From contig QEOQ01000559.1 in the NCBI GenBank assembly GCA_010279815.1, positions 152,636-216,635 of the forward strand: a DNA stretch of 64,000 nt. Reading direction: 5' to 3'. The position numbers and the translations under genes are program-made. Every line of letters begins with the position of its first letter. Position 1 is the stretch's first letter. A model generated the notes under the pieces. That model was given only the letters and a program-made list of their open reading frames with translations, did not search any database and had not been told where the DNA came from. Positions 1-9,899 of this stretch are shown here, in pieces. The stretch comes from Brachionus plicatilis (lineage: Eukaryota > Rotifera > Eurotatoria > Ploima > Brachionidae).

Positions 1-1711
1 CATATCCTTATGTGTATCCTAGGATACATTATTTTTTTTCAACAAAATATTGGGTCTAACCTGTTGTGTGACCAGTGACTTATGTCGATTTTGTGGCAAA
101 GTATTTTTTTTGACTGGTCACCTAATATGTGGTCAGTAAAAATAATTTTTGAAATAAAAAAATTTTTTTTATGATTTTATTTTTTCTTGTGTGACCATTA
201 TGTAACATTTATTTTAAATAATTAATTTCCAAAAATAAATAAAAACTACTTATATATCTTTGAGATGTGTTGCATGACATCAAGCTCATTTTTCATCAAT
301 CTACGCACTCTGGACAACCTATTGGGTTTGCAAAAATTCTCAAGGCTCTTTTTACATCAAATTGGATCTCTCCAGATTGTTTGGAATCCTTGGAAAGTTT
401 GCGAGTTTTTAAGCTCATATTGTTAGCGGCGTAAAGAACAGTTTAAGCTAACTTAAAACTCCTTGTGTCCTAGTTCTAGTTCTATCTATATATTTAGCCC
501 AAGTCTAAAAGTTTATTTAAAAAAATTTTTTCATAATATCAAATAACAAATGTCTCTAATAAAGTTGCAATTTCAAATTATACTAGTTGGTACCCGTTGC
601 TTCGCTGCCGGATTAAAAAAAAATAAAAAATGTTTATTGATAAAACCTTTTTGAAATAAAAAAAACAAAATCGCGGCGGTGAAGTATAGAGCAAAAGAAC
701 TTAAAGCAAAGCAAATTTTTTTTTAATTTAAAAATTAAAAGACAATTTTGAAATTTTTTAACATGAAATTCAAAAAATCGAGGAAAATTCACTTAAGAGA
801 TTTGATTCTTTTTTACAATTCAATTTTGAAATTAAAAAAAAACAAATTAAATTAAAAATTTGTTCAAATTTAAAATATTTTTAAAAATGAAAGAATACAT
901 TTTTAAAAATATATTACTTTTTAATGTATTAATTATTAATAAATAGTTATTAATATTTTTTTATTTTTGTTTTTCTATTAATTTAGAAAAATAAATGTGA
1001 TCAAGGGTCTTTTTAATTTCCAAAAACATAAATTAGGATAAAGAATTTTTTTTGAAATAAAATTAAGTTTGGAATAAATTAATAAAATAAAATTATTTAT
1101 TCCTTTGATTTTGATTGAAATGAGTCATTTTCAAAAGTGCTGCGGATAAGCAACAAAAAATTTGAAAGAAATAATTTTAGTCAATTTGAATAAAAAATGA
1201 CTATTCTTTAAAGCCAAATCGATTATTTTAAATTTTCAAAAAAAATGATACCTGTCAATCAGGGATACTAAAAATTAACCAAAAATTTAACTGACCAACT
1301 TTGAGAACGTCAAAAAAAAATTCTAATATTTTGTCAACAAGAATTTGCTTGGCATTCATCTAATATAATAAACTAGCTTGATTAAATTAAAAAAAAAATA
1401 TTAAAAATAGAAAATCATTAAAAAATAATTATTCTTTTTTATTAAATTAATTTCAAAAATTCATATCGAATTTTTAAATTTATTTTTGATCTAAAATAAA
1501 CAAAATGATTAATGACAAAAATATTAAAATTTTTAATTTTCAATTTTTGATTACTTTATAGACGTCTACTAATTTAAGAAAAAAAAATTATAAATTTAAA
1601 CTCAAAATTATCTAACTTGTGATTTTCTAATTAGAAATGAACAAGAAATAGAGAGAATCAAATTTTTCAAATTACTTAGACAACGGTAATTCAAACAAAG
1701 ACAATCAAACA
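1..1711. other. AT-rich spacer upstream of the Sac2-like exon
   Basis: No gene can be supported here. Two items stand out from the A/T background. At about 585-615 there is a GC-richer word containing TACCCGTTGCTTCGCTGCCG, which resembles a dispersed repeat terminus. At about 270-430 the minus strand reads open for about 45 codons with mixed composition, but it has no recognisable domain. Near 65-200 the word TGTGACCA or TGGTCA recurs. The rest is poly-A/T-rich. Confidence 0.4.
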
Positions 1712-2591
1712 ATGTTCAAATTGTTCAAAACAAAATCACGCTCCAACAATTTGGCTCCCCATTACATTCTCAGTCCAAATAGTGACCACCAGGAAAGCGC
1801 CAGTCTTTGGTTCAACCGAACCTCAGGCCAAATTTACATCAAAAAATTTTGCCAAACTGGCGACTTCGAGCTTGCTGCCGAACAGCCAATATTCGGCTTT
1901 GTCGGAAAATTTCAAGTCAACCAAAACCATTCACCCAAGCTGATTTTCATCAAAAGAGCTGACATTGTGGGAAAACTCAAGGTAAAAAATGAGGAGCACA
2001 AAATTTTCAGAATAAGAGAAATACTCGTTCTGAACTCCACTCCGCCGAATAGCTTCAGCCATGACGAAATAGAGTGCGAGGTGTTGATGAACGACCAAGA
2101 TCTGAAACCCTCAGCTAGCTTTACCACCATCAGCTCTGTGCTGAACGCGTCCTCCAGCTCGCTATCGGCCTCGACCAGCAGCGAGGCCATAGCCAAAAAT
2201 GCCACCAATATTGGCACTAGGTTCGAAAAGAAAATTCTCATCGAAATATACAAAATATTCCAGGAAAATTCGGGCTCATTCTATTTTAGCTATACTTATG
2301 ACTTGACTAATTCTGTGGAGCGTCAGCAAGAACAATTTGAGAGAGGTGCCAAAAAGTGCAGTTTAGACTGGCGTTTGGCTGATGAGAGATTTTTTTGGAA
2401 CAAATATTTACTAATGGATGTGCTAGAGATAAATTCAAATGAGGAGTTTGTCACGCCTGTTATTCAGGGTTTTGTTCAGTTGGAGCAGCATATTATCAAT
2501 TCAAGCAAAGAGTTGGGTCCGAATAAGGAAATGAAGGCACCCGATCCGCTTAGATTGGCGCTAATTTCAAGACGGAGCAGATACAGACTTG
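1712..2591 (+). CDS. INPP5F: Sac2/INPP5F-type phosphoinositide phosphatase, first coding exon only
   Basis: This exon encodes about 293 residues of the N-terminal part of a SAC-domain phosphatase, the family that removes phosphate from phosphoinositides on endosomal and plasma membranes. Diagnostic stretches are FYFSYTYDLTNS (residues 190-201), ERFFWNKYLL (225-234), PVIQGFVQ (249-256) and LISRRSRYRLG (284-294), which match INPP5F better than SAC1 or FIG4. A strong donor GTAAGT follows base 2591, so reading on into 2592-2641 is intron. The catalytic Cx5R motif would lie in later exons, and none is found downstream. The insert 2741-7007 and the MULE 7297-9899 lie where the next exons would be expected. 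The gene is either cut off, carries a very long intron, or is misassembled. A Ser-rich low-complexity stretch sits at residues 140-158. Confidence 0.8.
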
Positions 2592-3344
2592 GTAAGTGGT
2601 TGTTTGTCAAAAAATTTGGTTATTTTCTTTTTCTAGTTTAATTAAGCTTGGACAGCAAAAAAAAAAATTAGAAAATTTTAAAAAAATTATTTTTATTTAA
2701 AAAAAAAAAAATTTTTTTCAATTGTCACAATCAATCTTCAGGGTCGTATTGTGATCAAGTTTTCGAAAAAAAATGTGATCATAGGTCTCATGTCCAGAAT
2801 GTGATCAGTGTTCAGTGATCTCATATTTTTTGACCAAAACTTTCATTAATTAACTGAAGAATAAAAGTAAATTTTTTTTGTGATTAGATTAGAAAAAAAA
2901 TTTGGGAATAATTGATTTTTCTAACCATTGTATTGTATTTTTTTGTTGGCTTGTATTAAATTGGGCATTTGTTAATAAAATTAGGTATTTAGCTAAAAAT
3001 CATTTAGGATATTAGATAGGTAATTTGAGTACTTAAGATTTTTAATGGGTGCTTATTAAAATAACTAAGTATTTAAAAGTTCAATTGAGGTACAAAAAAA
3101 TCAAATGAGGGAATAATAAAATTTTTTTTTAAATAAAAATTCATTAAGAGTATTAATCACTCTTAGTGGTGACTTAATTAAATAAAAATAATGTAAATAT
3201 TCCTAATTTCCGAATTGGGAAATCATAGTTCTATTTTAATTTTAGGAACTACTGTTGAAAAGTCTTGCTTCATTGTCTTCATAAAATAAAATAAAGAAAA
3301 TATTGAATTAAACTAAAAGATTGGATATGAAAATTAGTGCATGG

Positions 3345-3670
3345 TATCGATATTAAATTATCGATAGAAATATCGATAAATTAGGTATCGATATTGATTT
3401 TTTTTTGTAAAACTTATCGATTGCATTCTAATCTATCAGTCGAATATGAATATTTTTAAGTTATACTGATATTTTATCGATGAAGTAGAAAACTTTCGAT
3501 ATTTAATCGATAGAGAAAAATATTTTCGATCAAATATTGAAATGAAATATTAATATCAATATTTTATTGAAAATATCTTACTTCATCGATTAAATATCGA
3601 GATTAACCGATTAAATAATTCAATATGTATTATATCTAAAATTTTAAAATTTTTGAATTTTGAGATAATC
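3345..3670. repeat. Cluster of ATCGAT / TATCGATA palindromes
   Basis: About ten copies of ATCGAT, often as TATCGATA, occur within roughly 320 bp, far above expectation for this composition. They are spaced irregularly and lie inside the 2741-7007 element. TATCGATA is the DREF/BEAF recognition sequence in flies, but here the array may equally be the subterminal repeat of another buried DNA transposon. Confidence 0.6.
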
Positions 3671-3976
3671 GATTTAGGTAATGAATAATAAATTTTAGAA
3701 CCATGGTTAATTGAAGAATAATTTTTTTTCAAAATTAAATTTAATAAATTTTTCAAATAAAAAGTCACTTTTTTTTCAATTGTTTCTTAAAAAAATAGAA
3801 TAAATGAAATTCAAGAACATGCATTAGAAATAAAACATTAAATATATATATATTATTTATTTGTGTAAATCATTTTTTAAAATTCAAAAGAAGAGTGAAT
3901 ATTTTTTGTTTTAAAAATTTTTTAAAAATTATGTAAAAATTAGATTGGAATCTTTCAACTATCTTATAAAAAACTT

Positions 3977-4424
3977 NNNNNNNNNNNNNNNNNNNNNNNN
4001 NNNNNNNNNNNNNNNNNNNNNNNNNNNNNNNNNNNNNNNNNNNNNNNNNNNNNNNNNNNNNNNNNNNNNNNNNNNNNNNNNNNNNNNNNNNNNNNNNNNN
4101 NNNNNNNNNNNNNNNNNNNNNNNNNNNNNNNNNNNNNNNNNNNNNNNNNNNNNNNNNNNNNNNNNNNNNNNNNNNNNNNNNNNNNNNNNNNNNNNNNNNN
4201 NNNNNNNNNNNNNNNNNNNNNNNNNNNNNNNNNNNNNNNNNNNNNNNNNNNNNNNNNNNNNNNNNNNNNNNNNNNNNNNNNNNNNNNNNNNNNNNNNNNN
4301 NNNNNNNNNNNNNNNNNNNNNNNNNNNNNNNNNNNNNNNNNNNNNNNNNNNNNNNNNNNNNNNNNNNNNNNNNNNNNNNNNNNNNNNNNNNNNNNNNNNN
4401 NNNNNNNNNNNNNNNNNNNNNNNN
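3977..4424. other. Assembly gap (448 N)
   Basis: A run of 448 undetermined bases inside the 2741-7007 element. Open frames crossing it are artefacts. Confidence 0.99.
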
Positions 4425-4945
4425 TCGAGTGTCATTATACATCGATATCATGCACTAATGAAAATAAAAGGATCAAGAATAAATTTGTCTAATAAAAATA
4501 ATTCATTTTGTCTTATGAAAAATGAATTCGTCAAATATAATTAAAAGTAAAGTATTAAATTAAATGTCATATATTTATTTAATTTGTCAAATAAAATATT
4601 AAATGTCTAATTAAAAAAATAAAGTGTCTTGAAATTAAAAGTTAAAATATAATAAAAAGACAATTTAAATTGATAAATTGTAAGCGGTGACATGTGCAAA
4701 GTGTTTAAGTATTGAACAGTTCAGGAAAGAAAGAAGAAATAGTAAGATAGCAATTACACAATGGAGTTCAGTATTCATCATACCTTAAGAATGACGCAGT
4801 CCTCCCGCTACATATCTTCTTAAATATATGACGATTCATGTTTTATATGGAAATTCATTTTTTATTTGACATTTAATTATTAATGTGACTTTTTTATTCA
4901 TTTATATGACAATTAATATATAACAAACTGAATTTTTTACTTTTT
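4425..4945. repeat. Degenerate AT-rich repeat with regularly placed GTC/GAC words
   Basis: Short words such as TTTGTCAAATA, AAATGTCATATA, AATGTCTAATTA, ATTTGACATTTA and ATGACAATTAAT recur roughly every 25-35 bases. The pattern resumes at about 5655-5705, after the Penelope fragment, which suggests that fragment landed inside a degenerate tandem repeat. A GC-richer stretch at 4680-4800 shows no recognisable gene. Confidence 0.45.
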
Positions 4946-4948
4946 TAA

Positions 4949-5660
4949 TTTTTTTCTTTAATGGTGCATGATTTTAAATTTCCTAACTCTTTCTTGTGTA
5001 ATTTTAAGAAATGTTCTAATAAAGATTGTTTAACTTGTAATTTTGCTAATATAAATTCTGAAATTAGATTAAAAAATAATTATTTTTTACCGATTTGGGA
5101 TAATTCTAATTGTAATTCTTTGAATTGCATTTATATTATTAATTGTAAATTTTGTAATAAATTTTATATAGGTCAAACTAATAATATTAAAAAACGGATT
5201 TATAAACATATCTATGACATAAAAAACTTTAAACCTTTTTCTTTAAATTCAAGTAGTGTTTCAATTCATTTTAATCTTAAATATCACTTATATCAAGATC
5301 ATTTTAGCTTCTTTATTTATAAAATTAATCTGAAAGACAATTTTAGATTAAATTTAGAATGTTTTTTGATCAATTTATTTTTGAAATTAGATCTGCAATT
5401 GATAAATGATTTTATACCAAGCATTAAAACTTTTTATAAATGAACGATGTAAAAATTGAAACTTTACTTTTCTTAATGAAACGAAAAATATTTTATTCTT
5501 TCTCTTTCTTTTCTAATTTATTTTTTGTGTAATAACCTTATAATATTTTTTATTTTTTAATTGTAAAATGGATATTTAATTTTCTATTAATTTTTATTTC
5601 AATTTGTCCATGGGACTTAAACTTTAATTAAATAAATAAATAAATAAATAAATAATATTT
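4949..5660 (+). mobile_element. 5'-truncated Penelope-like retroelement (GIY-YIG endonuclease end)
   Basis: The open frame 4961-5443 (160 codons) has a short cysteine cluster (CNFKKCSNKDCLTC, residues 13-26) followed by a GIY-YIG nuclease core: CIYIINCKFCNKFYIGQT, then an Arg-containing KKRIYKH helix, and a conserved tail ECFLINLF. This is the C-terminal endonuclease of Penelope-like retroelements. The reverse transcriptase that should precede it is absent, so the copy is 5'-truncated (the gap lies further upstream). The frame is followed by a 3' region ending in a (TAAA)n tail at about 5625-5655. The first methionine shown is not necessarily a real start. Confidence 0.75.
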
Positions 5661-5724
5661 GACAATTAATTATATATTAGACAATTCATTTCTTATTTGA
5701 CGGTTTAATATTTTTCCAAAATAA

Positions 5725-6165
5725 AATTGTGAGTCAAAAGGAAATCAAGTTCTTAGGTATAAAATTTGATTCAAAATTAACCTTTACCCAGAGTTGTTTA
5801 AAAGTCAAAGTCCGGACTTTATTTTTTTTTTCAAAAGTCCGAGCTAAGACTTTTTTTTTTTAAAAAAGTCCAAGTCCGGGCTTTAAAATTTTGAATACTG
5901 AAGTAGAATTGTGAAGACTTTTATGCTAAAATTGCAAGAAAATTCTGAAATATGGCAAATCTATATGCATTAGACAACCCAAGAGTATATAAATTTTGAT
6001 ATGAAGCCTGGTCTAGCAAATTTAGAAAAAAAAGTCCGGACTTGGACTTTTTTTGGGACTTTTAAACAACTTTGCCTTTAACCCAATGGTTGATGGAATA
6101 AAACAGAGTTGTAGTTCACGGTTAAACTTAATAAAAATATTGTTCAACAAAAAATGGGGTCTCCT
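5725..6165 (+). mobile_element. LINE reverse-transcriptase C-terminal remnant, split by a MITE
   Basis: Before the MITE at 5789 the plus strand reads EIKFLGIKFDSKLTF. After it, in a shifted frame, comes MVDGIKQSCSSRLNLIKIL and NKKWGL. Together these are the motif 'FLGI-D-L-F' and following helix of a LINE reverse transcriptase, and they resemble the LINE at 54170-55020 (FLGI, LDSKFTF, RSNSRLNIIK). This is a short decayed fragment. Confidence 0.6.
5789..6074. mobile_element. 286-bp hAT-type MITE, AAGTCC family
   Basis: The ends are inverted: left CAGAGTTGTTTAAAAGTC, right reads back as CAAAGTTGTTTAAAAGTC. The flanking 8-mers CCTTTACC (5781-5788) and CCTTTAAC (6075-6082) differ by one base, consistent with an 8-bp hAT duplication. 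The interior carries many AAGTCC/GGACTT words at both ends and no coding capacity. A reverse-orientation relative lies at 34177-34400 and a fragment at 56290-56395. Confidence 0.8.
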
Positions 6166-6179
6166 AACCCTTTTAGAGA

Positions 6180-6255
6180 GAGGTGGTGGTGTAGTGAAAC
6201 AACAGCTAATTGCTACTGAGAGTCCGGGTTCGAATCCTAGTCAAGTCAAATAAAT
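6180..6255 (+). repeat. tRNA-like pol III promoter (SINE-like)
   Basis: An A-box-like TGGTGTAGTGA at about 6187 and a consensus B box GGTTCGAATCC at about 6227 lie about 30 bases apart. No full cloverleaf with paired acceptor ends can be drawn, so a tRNA-derived SINE head or tRNA relic is more likely than a functional tRNA. Confidence 0.4.
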
Positions 6256-6379
6256 GTAACGTTTGAAAAAAATTAATAAATTATGGATTTGAGCTTGTGC
6301 TTTCAGTGCTGTGCTTCTATTTGCCACCTGATTTGAGTTCATCGCCAAATCGTTACTCTGGATGGTTGTTACCATTCAT

Positions 6380-6600
6380 CTAAAAAATGAAACCTGGCAT
6401 TAAAACAGCGATTATCTTCCCATGGGAAAGTGTCAGGACTCGCGAGTCAAGAGAACTATTAAAAATGGCGTCAAAAGCTTTAAAAATGTTGGTTTCGAAA
6501 AAAAGTGCGGTGAAAACCAATGGCAAAAGACTGGTACGAAAAGAATAGAAATTAGAATTTAACAAACAACATTTTGTACATAAACATATATATTAGACTG
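6380..6600. other. Coding-like stretch without recognised product
   Basis: A GC-richer block of about 200 bp is open in two plus frames (for example from ATG at 6388) and one minus frame. No domain is recognised in any of them. It lies within the TIR element 2741-7007, so it may be a decayed transposase piece. Confidence 0.2.
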
Positions 6601-7007
6601 ATAAATTAAACTTAATTAATAGATGATTTTTTATAAGAGATAATTTTTTTGTTTAATTGTATATTTTTTGGTGAAAAAAAAATAGCCAAAAAATTTTGGG
6701 ATCAGAAAAACTTTTAATTTTTACTAAACTTTACTTGAGTTTTTTAAAAAAATTGAGTTCTCTTTTTTTTTGGCTTCATCAGAAGCTTCTACTTGTGTCA
6801 AAGCCATTTTAAAAATAGCAGACTTTTCTTTTACGATTTTAAAAATTAAACTGGTAAATTTTTTGTCTAATTTGTTCAAATCTCTCCTCCAATTCATCAT
6901 TTATTTGTTGAAAAAATATTTTGATTATAATGATTTTAATAAATATTTTTGTGATAAAAATGATCACATTTTTTTGTGAACAACTGATCACAAAGTCGAC
7001 ACGACCC

Positions 7008-7296
7008 AATCTTCATATTGAAGTAAATTGAAAATGTTGTATTCTTAATAATACAATCAGACGAGTTTAACTCAAAGTCACTAAAATTAAAGTCAAATCA
7101 AAAATTTTTTTTAAGTCAATTCTGAATTAAATTTTTTTTTACCTTTTCTATTCAGTCGAAAATTTATTCGGCCACCACAATAACTGCTTGGAACAAAAAA
7201 TAATTAATGCGGTCGCGATCAAGATCCCATAGAAGAGAAAATATTACCTCCATGTTGAAATTAATTAGTTAACGTTTATTTTTGAGTATATTTTTT
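7008..7296. other. Spacer between the TIR element and the MULE
   Basis: AT-rich, about 290 bp, starting with the right-hand target duplication AATCTTCA. No gene or RNA feature is visible. Confidence 0.5.
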
Positions 7297-9899
7297 GTTA
7301 GGAGATAAATATTTTTTTTAGTGTATAATTTAATTCATAAAAAGTAGATAAAAAAAAAATAAAAGTGTATAAACATTTTTTGCAGAATATATTTATTTTT
7401 TAAGAAGAGACAATTAATAAAAAAAATTACAAAAATAAAATACAAAAAAAAAATACAAACAAAGTAATTAACACTTATTTTCTTACTCTTTTTGACAATT
7501 GCTCGTTTTCATTGCTTGATTTTTTTGGTCTTCCGCGTTTACGTTTCTCAGAAACTTGAATATTATTTTCGACTTGATCGTGAACTGCTACTGAACTTGA
7601 AGCCAAAACAAGTTGATTTTGATTAGAAACATTAACGATTGAATAATTTACAATTTGAATCGTACTTGCAACCTCTTGTAGAACTTCGTGTTGATTTAGA
7701 TTGTCTATCTGCCTGTTAATCGGAACAATTGAATTTCTTTCTAATGCTGCTCTTGCCTTTTTTTTTCGACCTCGTTTTGCATTACCTTCGATTGCTAAGT
7801 CTAAACCCGGAAATTTGTTCAGGTTTAAAAAGTGCGAAATTCCGATTGTGTGCTTACATTTGAAATTTTTTTGCCAATAATGACATGAGCAAGCGCTAGA
7901 TTCCCAATTCTCAGAATCGATTTTAACTGCAATGAATTTACTACTCCATTCCACCAACTCGTCAAAATCTTGCCAACCGTCTTCTTTTGTCCAAAACTCT
8001 TTGCACTGTGCCTTTGTAATATCGGATATTGATTGGGAAGTTGTACACATGTATAATTGTTTATCTTCGTGCGAATACTTGACTATTCGCTTTCTCAATT
8101 TGATCCAATTGTAACCAAACGTCCATTCACGTGTTGAAATTTTCGGCCTTAACTCGAATTTTTTCGTTGTCGCAAACTCGGTGTCTCGATCAAGTGACCA
8201 TTTTTGCAGCAAATCTTTCATTGCTTTCATAAAGTCGTTCAAACTTAATCTGTCTCGATTGGTACCCTCATCTTTGATTGTATTGTTTGTAGACTCAAGA
8301 CCGTTGTTCGTGCTTGGATAACCATGTGCGTAAGTTTCATACCAGCCCAATGTGTACTCGCTCATCCATTGTGTTTTGAAATAGTCGAAAAACTTCTTGA
8401 TGTTTTCGTCATTTCTCGTGCACCACTTTTGCTCTAAAAGATCGAACGCTGTACTAAAAAGCCGCTGTTGAACACCGCCTTGAATCGACTTGAAATCGGT
8501 CTTAATTTGAACTTTTGAATCTTTGTCGACTCCTTTAAGGTTTTCATCAATTTTTCTCTCAACGTGAGCCCAACATACAATTCGTTTTTCGAGACGAAAG
8601 ACTGATTTAAAACCGTTCGTTATTGCGCCTGCTGCATCTGCTAATAAAACACTTGGATCCAAATCGTGTCCATAGAGTTCGAACGATAAGTTCTTACAAG
8701 TTCTAAACATATAAGCGAATTCTGACTCGGTTTCGTATCGTGACAATAAAACGCCGAACGGATGAAATGTATTGTCACTGTCATTTGTCCCACACAATAA
8801 CACCGGAAAATTCAACCACAGCAACTTATAAGTAGCGTCTGTTGCAATGTGTTTACACTTAGTTGTAAAAGAAATTAAGCGTTTGGTGGTTAAAAAAATT
8901 TTGAAAGTAAGCTCGTCAGGTGTAATCTTGAACTCCGAGACCGCAAAAACTTCGTCAAGATCGTCCGGGATCGCATTGTGTGAATCACACCAGTTTTTCA
9001 GCATCTCAACTGTCATCGTCGGTTCATCATGTTTTTTTACTCTTTGGATGAGATTTGTAATTTGAGTTTGTGAAATCTCTACAAAGCCTTCCGATAAATG
9101 AAGACGTAACCATCGCGAGATTTCTTTCGGTTTTTTGCCCTCTTTTTGGTACATTTCTACGACTCGGTTTTTGCTTTTTTCCCAAAATTCTTTTGATGGT
9201 CCGTCGGTATGCAAGTGAAGACAATCTTCAATACAGACTTTAACGTCTTGACTTGTGCGAAGCTTAAGCGAAAACATTTTTTTGGAACACGACGAACATT
9301 TGTAAAATTGCTTTTCACCTTCTTTTGTGACTCTTTTTGCCTTTTTTGCCCATCTATTTCCGTCGATCTGACCACCTTCAAGTGATTCAACAAATTCGGC
9401 AAAGTTGGAATAAGTTGCGTATTCGTCGTAGACTGTGTTTGAACCACGTTTCGATTGCACTTGCTCTATCTCTTCAACATCATTATCAGTATTATCAAGT
9501 TGATTTTCTTGATTATTGACCGATAAAAGAACAGAAGTTGAAGAGGCTTCAGACATTTTTTTTAATCAGATTTAAAGTTAAAATTTTATTTATTTCAAAG
9601 TTTAATTTTCAAGCAGTTTCAAGGAATTCATTTTTATATAAATTATGTAACAAGCTGATTATTTACTCAATTAAGAAATTAATTTAATTGAAATTGATAC
9701 ATTTAAGTCAAATTGTCAAAAATCAAAAAATAAACACTTATATGATAAATATCTACTTCACAAATTAATTATCTACCTTTGAAAATAATTATCAATTTTA
9801 GTTTATATTTATCTCCTACAAAAATAATTTATCCACTTATTTTTATATCTCCTTTTTATAAATAAAATTATACACTAAAAAAAATATTTATCTCCTAAC
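7297..9899. mobile_element. Structurally complete MULE transposon (2.6 kb)
   Basis: The ends are inverted over about 55 bp: both termini read GTTAGGAGATAAATATTTTT, then AGTGTATAATTT and AT-rich sequence with AGATA words, going inwards. Subterminal AGATAA/TATCTAC words recur, several of them at 9740-9850. A single unbroken transposase frame lies between the ends on the minus strand. I could not identify a convincing 8-9 bp target duplication, so the outermost base is uncertain by a few positions. The high TIR identity and intact frame suggest a recent, possibly autonomous copy. Confidence 0.85.
7475..9556 (-). CDS. MULE transposase (DDE, SWIM zinc finger, AT-hooks)
   Basis: 693 codons without interruption. 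The N-terminal third has a cysteine/histidine cluster (YKCSSC at 86-90, then CIEDCLHLH near 108-116) like the FLYWCH/WRKY-type fingers of MULEs. The RNase H-like core shows D240 (ATDATYKL), D307 (ADAAGAI), the CWAH signature (328-331) and E421 (GLESTNN). A SWIM zinc finger CxCx8CxH occupies 556-569. The tail has AT-hook-like KRGRKKK (about 594-600) and KRGRPKK. This enzyme cuts and re-inserts the element's ends in the nucleus. All key residues are present. A host-domesticated role is possible but nothing shows it; the flanking TIRs point to a transposon gene. Confidence 0.92.
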   Translation of the reverse strand: MSEASSTSVLLSVNNQENQLDNTDNDVEEIEQVQSKRGSNTVYDEYATYSNFAEFVESLEGGQIDGNRWAKKAKRVTKEGEKQFYKCSSCSKKMFSLKLRTSQDVKVCIEDCLHLHTDGPSKEFWEKSKNRVVEMYQKEGKKPKEISRWLRLHLSEGFVEISQTQITNLIQRVKKHDEPTMTVEMLKNWCDSHNAIPDDLDEVFAVSEFKITPDELTFKIFLTTKRLISFTTKCKHIATDATYKLLWLNFPVLLCGTNDSDNTFHPFGVLLSRYETESEFAYMFRTCKNLSFELYGHDLDPSVLLADAAGAITNGFKSVFRLEKRIVCWAHVERKIDENLKGVDKDSKVQIKTDFKSIQGGVQQRLFSTAFDLLEQKWCTRNDENIKKFFDYFKTQWMSEYTLGWYETYAHGYPSTNNGLESTNNTIKDEGTNRDRLSLNDFMKAMKDLLQKWSLDRDTEFATTKKFELRPKISTREWTFGYNWIKLRKRIVKYSHEDKQLYMCTTSQSISDITKAQCKEFWTKEDGWQDFDELVEWSSKFIAVKIDSENWESSACSCHYWQKNFKCKHTIGISHFLNLNKFPGLDLAIEGNAKRGRKKKARAALERNSIVPINRQIDNLNQHEVLQEVASTIQIVNYSIVNVSNQNQLVLASSSVAVHDQVENNIQVSEKRKRGRPKKSSNENEQLSKRVRK

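Larger units (their letters stand above)
2741..7007. mobile_element. 4.27-kb TIR element with 8-bp target duplication AATCTTCA (hAT-like)
   Basis: The sequence AATCTTCA at 2733-2740 is repeated perfectly at 7008-7015. Between the copies the ends are inverted: left begins GGGTCGTATTGTGATCA, right reads back as GGGTCGTGTCGACTTTGTG followed by ATCA, and both then reach A-runs and TGTGATCAT. The word TGTGATCA or TGATCACA recurs several times near both ends. An 8-bp duplication fits hAT (or P or Merlin) superfamilies. No transposase is recognised; the interior holds an ATCGAT-rich block, an assembly gap, a Penelope fragment, a LINE fragment with a nested MITE, and a pol III-like box. The element lies just downstream of the Sac2-like exon, probably in its intron. 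Confidence 0.75.

Noticed and set aside
3870..4544. Long open frames crossing 3977-4424
   Set aside because: They consist almost entirely of undetermined bases.
9027..9447. Additional minus-strand frames of 65 and 96 codons
   Set aside because: Out-of-frame shadows of the MULE transposase.
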